In this document: positions 33,703 to 36,050 of the stretch, one piece after another | Layout: every line of letters starts with the position of its first letter | Position numbering within the stretch: the stretch's first letter is position 1 | From: Deltaproteobacteria bacterium | GTDB lineage: Bacteria; UBA10199; GCA-002796325; JACPFF01 | Direction of reading: 5' to 3' | NCBI GenBank assembly: GCA_016183125.1 | Contig: JACPFG010000038.1 | Span: forward strand, 1-36,050 | DNA length: 36,050 nucleotides | Notes under the pieces: model-generated | Seen by the model: the letters and a program-made list of their open reading frames with translations, nothing else | Databases searched by the model: none | What the model was told of the DNA's origin: nothing | Program-made: the position numbers and the translations under genes

Positions 33703-34626
33703 ATGTCGCAATGGTTAAAACCGAAGGCGCTCCGTCCTGGCGACTGCATCGGCATAGCCGCCCCGGCATCGTGCTTCGACGAGGACTCCTTTCAGGCCGC
33801 CGTGCAGTCTGTGGAGAAAGCCGGCTTCCGGATCAGCATGCGGGACGACATCCGCGCGCGACATCGGTATCTCGCGGGTCCGGATGCCAGGCGCGCCGAG
33901 GAGTTAAACGCCCTCCTGGCCGATCCGGAGATCTGCGCCATTTTTTTTGCTCGCGGCGGGTACGGCACCCAGCGGATCCTACCGCTGTTAGATGTCAGCC
34001 CGACCAAGACACACCCGAAGATCGTGGTAGGATCGAGCGATCTCACCGTCCTCCATGCGTATCTGCACCATCACTGCCGATGGGTTACGTTTTACGGGCC
34101 GATGCTGAGCACGCATCTGGGGCCTAAGGCGCCGCCGGTTAACTGGGAATGGCTGTTGAAGATCTGTGGGGAGCGCAAGCCAATTGGGACACTGCCGGCG
34201 CCCGGACTTATCGTGATAAAGCCGGGCAGGGCCGATGGACCGTTGCTTGGCGGTTGTGTCGCGCTGATTCAAGCCGGGATAAAAACAATCTATGAATGGC
34301 CCACAGCCGGCGGGATCCTCTTTCTTGAGGACCGCGGGATAAAATTATACGCGCTCGATAGGATGCTCACACATCTGAAACATGCCGGCCTCTTTCGCGG
34401 TGTGAAGGGGATTGCACTGGGCTCCATGGTCCTCTCGGCCGACGAACCGAGACCGGACGATCTGGTGCCGATGCTGACGGAATTTTTCCACGACTTTCCC
34501 GGCCCAGTGTTGTGCGGTCTGCCAGCCGGTCACTGCGATCCATTCCTCACCTTACCGCTGGGAGTGCGGGTCACGTTGACCACCGACCCTCCCTGTGTCA
34601 CTATAAACGAGTCGGCCGTGGCGTGA
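33703..34626 (+). CDS. ldcA: LD-carboxypeptidase (peptidase S66, LdcA-like)
   Basis: Serine peptidase that removes the terminal D-Ala from tetrapeptide stems during peptidoglycan recycling. The 307 residues begin KPKALRPGDCIGIAAPAS and include FFARGGYGTQRILPLLD and VVGSSDLTVLHAY with nucleophile Ser112. FLEDRGIKLYALDRML carries Glu209, and AGHCDPFLTLPLG carries His277. The spacing matches Ser115, Glu217 and His285 of the Pseudomonas enzyme. The second acidic residue usual after LED (GE) is Ile here. No signal peptide is seen, so the protein is cytosolic. It heads a two-gene unit with the beta-lactamase-fold gene 21 bp downstream. Confidence 0.92.
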   Translation: MSQWLKPKALRPGDCIGIAAPASCFDEDSFQAAVQSVEKAGFRISMRDDIRARHRYLAGPDARRAEELNALLADPEICAIFFARGGYGTQRILPLLDVSPTKTHPKIVVGSSDLTVLHAYLHHHCRWVTFYGPMLSTHLGPKAPPVNWEWLLKICGERKPIGTLPAPGLIVIKPGRADGPLLGGCVALIQAGIKTIYEWPTAGGILFLEDRGIKLYALDRMLTHLKHAGLFRGVKGIALGSMVLSADEPRPDDLVPMLTEFFHDFPGPVLCGLPAGHCDPFLTLPLGVRVTLTTDPPCVTINESAVA

Positions 34627-34647
34627 TTTGCCGCTGAGCAATTCTTT

Positions 34648-35742
34648 ATGCATCCCGTTGATGTCGCCATGAAGCAGGCCGTCGATTCCGGGGTCTTCCC
34701 GGCGGCGGAATTGCTCGTCTGTCGGGGAGGGGCAATTGTGCATCATCGCCATTACGGGCAGTCCCGCGAGGGGACGCTGTACGACATCGCCTCCCTCACA
34801 AAGGTGATCTCCACCACAACATTGGCGATGCAATGGATCGCCGAGGGGAGGCTTAAGCTGACCGATCGTATGGCGGATCACCTCCCCGAACTGCCGCATG
34901 ACACCCATGGCGCCATCACGATCGAACAGATATTGCAGCACTGCGCCGGCTATCCACGATGGCAGCCGTATTACCAGGAGGTGCCGATTCGAGCGATCGG
35001 CACACCGGAGGGGCGCAGGATAATATTGGAGAGCGCCTTGCGCGAACCTCTGGTCTACCCGCCCGGCACTAACTGCATATACAGCGATATCGGCTATATC
35101 CTACTGGGCGAGCTGCTGGAGCGGATCGGCGGCAACGGGCTTGAACACCTTTTCGTGGAGCGGATTGCGGAGCCGCTCGATCTCTTGAATACAGGATATT
35201 GCCCGCTCCCCTCATCAGAACGCATGATCCCCCGGCCTGCCGACTACGCCATCGATCGCCGATACGCCCCCACGGAGGATTGTCCCTGGCGTCGAAAGGT
35301 CCTGCACGGCGAGGTACACGATCAAAACTGCTACGCCATGGGCGGGGTGGCCGGGCACGCCGGTCTATTTTCAACTGCCGAGGACCTGCACGCCTTCGTC
35401 CATCAGTTCGCCGCGTGCGACCGAGGCCATAGCGAATGGATCCCTTCGGCTGTCGTTCGCCGGTTCCTCAGGTTTTCCGACCGCCTGCCGGCGGCCGATG
35501 CCACCTGGGTGCTTGGTTGGGATACCCCGGCTCACCCCAACTCCCAGGCCGGGAGGCACTTCTCCCGTCATTCGGTAGGGCACTTAGGTTACACCGGCTG
35601 CTCGCTTTGGATAGATCTGGAAAATGATTGTTGGGTGATTCTACTTACCAACCGAATCCATCCGTCAACCACCAACGAAAAGATCCGGGCCTTCCGCCCG
35701 GCGCTGCACGATTTGATTTATGAGGAGTTACTTAGCGGCTAG
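34648..35742 (+). CDS. Serine hydrolase, beta-lactamase family (class C/EstB-like)
   Basis: The 364 residues have the penicillin-binding fold motifs Ser49-L-T-Lys52 (YDIASLTKV), Tyr145-Ser-Asp147 (CIYSDIGYILLGELLE) in place of YxN, and HLGYTG near residue 310 in place of KTG. Also visible are LTDRMADHLPELP, QHCAGYPRWQ and GGVAGHAGLFSTAEDL. This set is typical of esterase/DD-peptidase-like members rather than true resistance enzymes. No signal peptide is evident, suggesting a cytosolic role. Lying 21 bp behind ldcA, it may act in muropeptide recycling (inference). The ATG at 34648 has a weak ribosome site, and coupling to ldcA is likely. Confidence 0.88.
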   Translation: MHPVDVAMKQAVDSGVFPAAELLVCRGGAIVHHRHYGQSREGTLYDIASLTKVISTTTLAMQWIAEGRLKLTDRMADHLPELPHDTHGAITIEQILQHCAGYPRWQPYYQEVPIRAIGTPEGRRIILESALREPLVYPPGTNCIYSDIGYILLGELLERIGGNGLEHLFVERIAEPLDLLNTGYCPLPSSERMIPRPADYAIDRRYAPTEDCPWRRKVLHGEVHDQNCYAMGGVAGHAGLFSTAEDLHAFVHQFAACDRGHSEWIPSAVVRRFLRFSDRLPAADATWVLGWDTPAHPNSQAGRHFSRHSVGHLGYTGCSLWIDLENDCWVILLTNRIHPSTTNEKIRAFRPALHDLIYEELLSG

Positions 35743-36050
35743 ACCATGGTAACGAGTTTTACCGCACGCGCAAACTTTCTGTAATTTGCAGAGCAACATA
35801 ATTGCCCCCGTGCGACTCACACATCGGATGCGGCCTCGGCCGGGGACGGTGGATTCGGGCCGCCGTCTCCTCGGCTTACGGGCCTCGTCGCGGCTTATCC
35901 TCGCTCGCCGCAACATCAGACACCATCGATGCGGCTCGCTGCGCATATCCCTCATCCCCCGCCCCGGCCTCGCCGCTTTCCGAAAGCACGTTATAACAGT
36001 TACCTCTCTGCCCCACGCATCAAGTGGATAAAGATACTCCAAGTCTCCCC
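35743..36050. other. Window-end stretch without a convincing gene
   Basis: After the beta-lactamase-fold gene, 308 bp remain. A minus-strand open frame (35728-36042) exists but has no family similarity, overlaps the 3' end of the upstream gene and is filled by repeat A. A weak GGTAA...TTACC stem follows the stop at about 35746-35761 without a T-run, so no clear terminator is seen. No tRNA or other RNA was recognised. Confidence 0.5.
35832..35976 (-). repeat. Interspersed repeat A, copy 2
   Basis: About 145 bp, matching 8407-8544 in the same orientation. Identical blocks include the 16-base TCGGCTTACGGGCCTC at 35871-35886 and ATATCCCTCA at 35945-35954, with collinear shorter blocks between and beside them. 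On the minus strand this copy also reads EARKP in the open phase, although no host gene is recognised here. GC-rich half-palindromes (GGCC...GGCC) lie at its edge. Lying outside a known gene, it may be closer to the element's unconstrained form. Confidence 0.75.

Noticed and set aside
35728-36042. 104-codon minus-strand open frame at the window end
   Set aside because: It has no family similarity, overlaps the beta-lactamase-fold gene and is mostly repeat A; open frames of this size are common at this GC content.

Overview
The window is a GC-rich chromosomal segment of a Gram-negative bacterium. Its core is a complete division and cell wall (dcw) cluster in the order mraZ-rsmH-ftsL-ftsI-murE-murF-mraY-murD-ftsW-murG-murC-murB-ddl-ftsQ-ftsA-ftsZ. 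This order, the PASTA tail on FtsI, the FtsZ C-terminus ending DIPTFLRKQAD, the MlaEFD lipid transporter and the long form of PrkA all fit the deltaproteobacterial (Desulfobacterota) grade or relatives such as NC10 or Nitrospirota. No rRNA or tRNA is present to settle the phylum.

Layout. 1-0.7 kb: yggS (PLP homeostasis) on the minus strand. 0.75-3.7 kb (+): a small putative lipoprotein, then mlaE, mlaF and mlaD in a tight operon. 3.7-8.3 kb (+): a sigma70-like promoter and the PrkA-DUF444-SpoVR stress module. prkA and the DUF444 gene are each interrupted by a deletion plus frame change, while spoVR is intact. 8.2-9.0 kb (-): the 3' remnant of a CruF-like carotenoid gene carrying repeats. 9.0-11.4 kb (-): hemN and hemE. 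11.45-29.5 kb (-): the dcw cluster, driven from an AT-rich promoter region with a two-box MraZ operator. 29.8-30.9 kb (-): a class I aminotransferase. 30.9-32.4 kb (+): a metallo-beta-lactamase-fold hydrolase and a CPBP intramembrane protease. 32.4-33.6 kb (-): an uncharacterised exported protein. 33.7-35.7 kb (+): an LD-carboxypeptidase and a serine beta-lactamase-fold hydrolase, plausibly a peptidoglycan recycling pair. 35.7-36.05 kb: no convincing gene, but a second copy of the repeat found in the cruF remnant.

How they work together: MurC, MurD, MurE, MurF, MurB, Ddl, MraY and MurG make lipid II. FtsQ, FtsL, FtsW, FtsI, FtsA and FtsZ form the divisome. RsmH and MraZ tie the operon to translation and self-regulation. 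hemE/hemN (uroporphyrinogen to protoporphyrinogen steps) follow ftsZ. LdcA and the beta-lactamase-fold protein probably act on turned-over wall fragments.

The most notable signal is not a new enzyme system. It is a set of lesions and insertions in otherwise well-preserved genes. prkA has lost about 40 residues and split into two ORFs overlapping at TAATG. The DUF444 gene has lost a similar stretch with a frameshift. ddl lacks its first ~20 residues, including the conserved EREVSL loop. A cruF homologue has lost its N-terminal half. Two copies of a ~140 bp repeat lie 27 kb apart in the same orientation, one read in frame inside cruF. A GC-rich hairpin-bearing segment between ftsA and ftsZ is open in the ftsZ frame. 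These could reflect real erosion by short deletions and mobile palindromic elements, or assembly errors; read mapping would decide.
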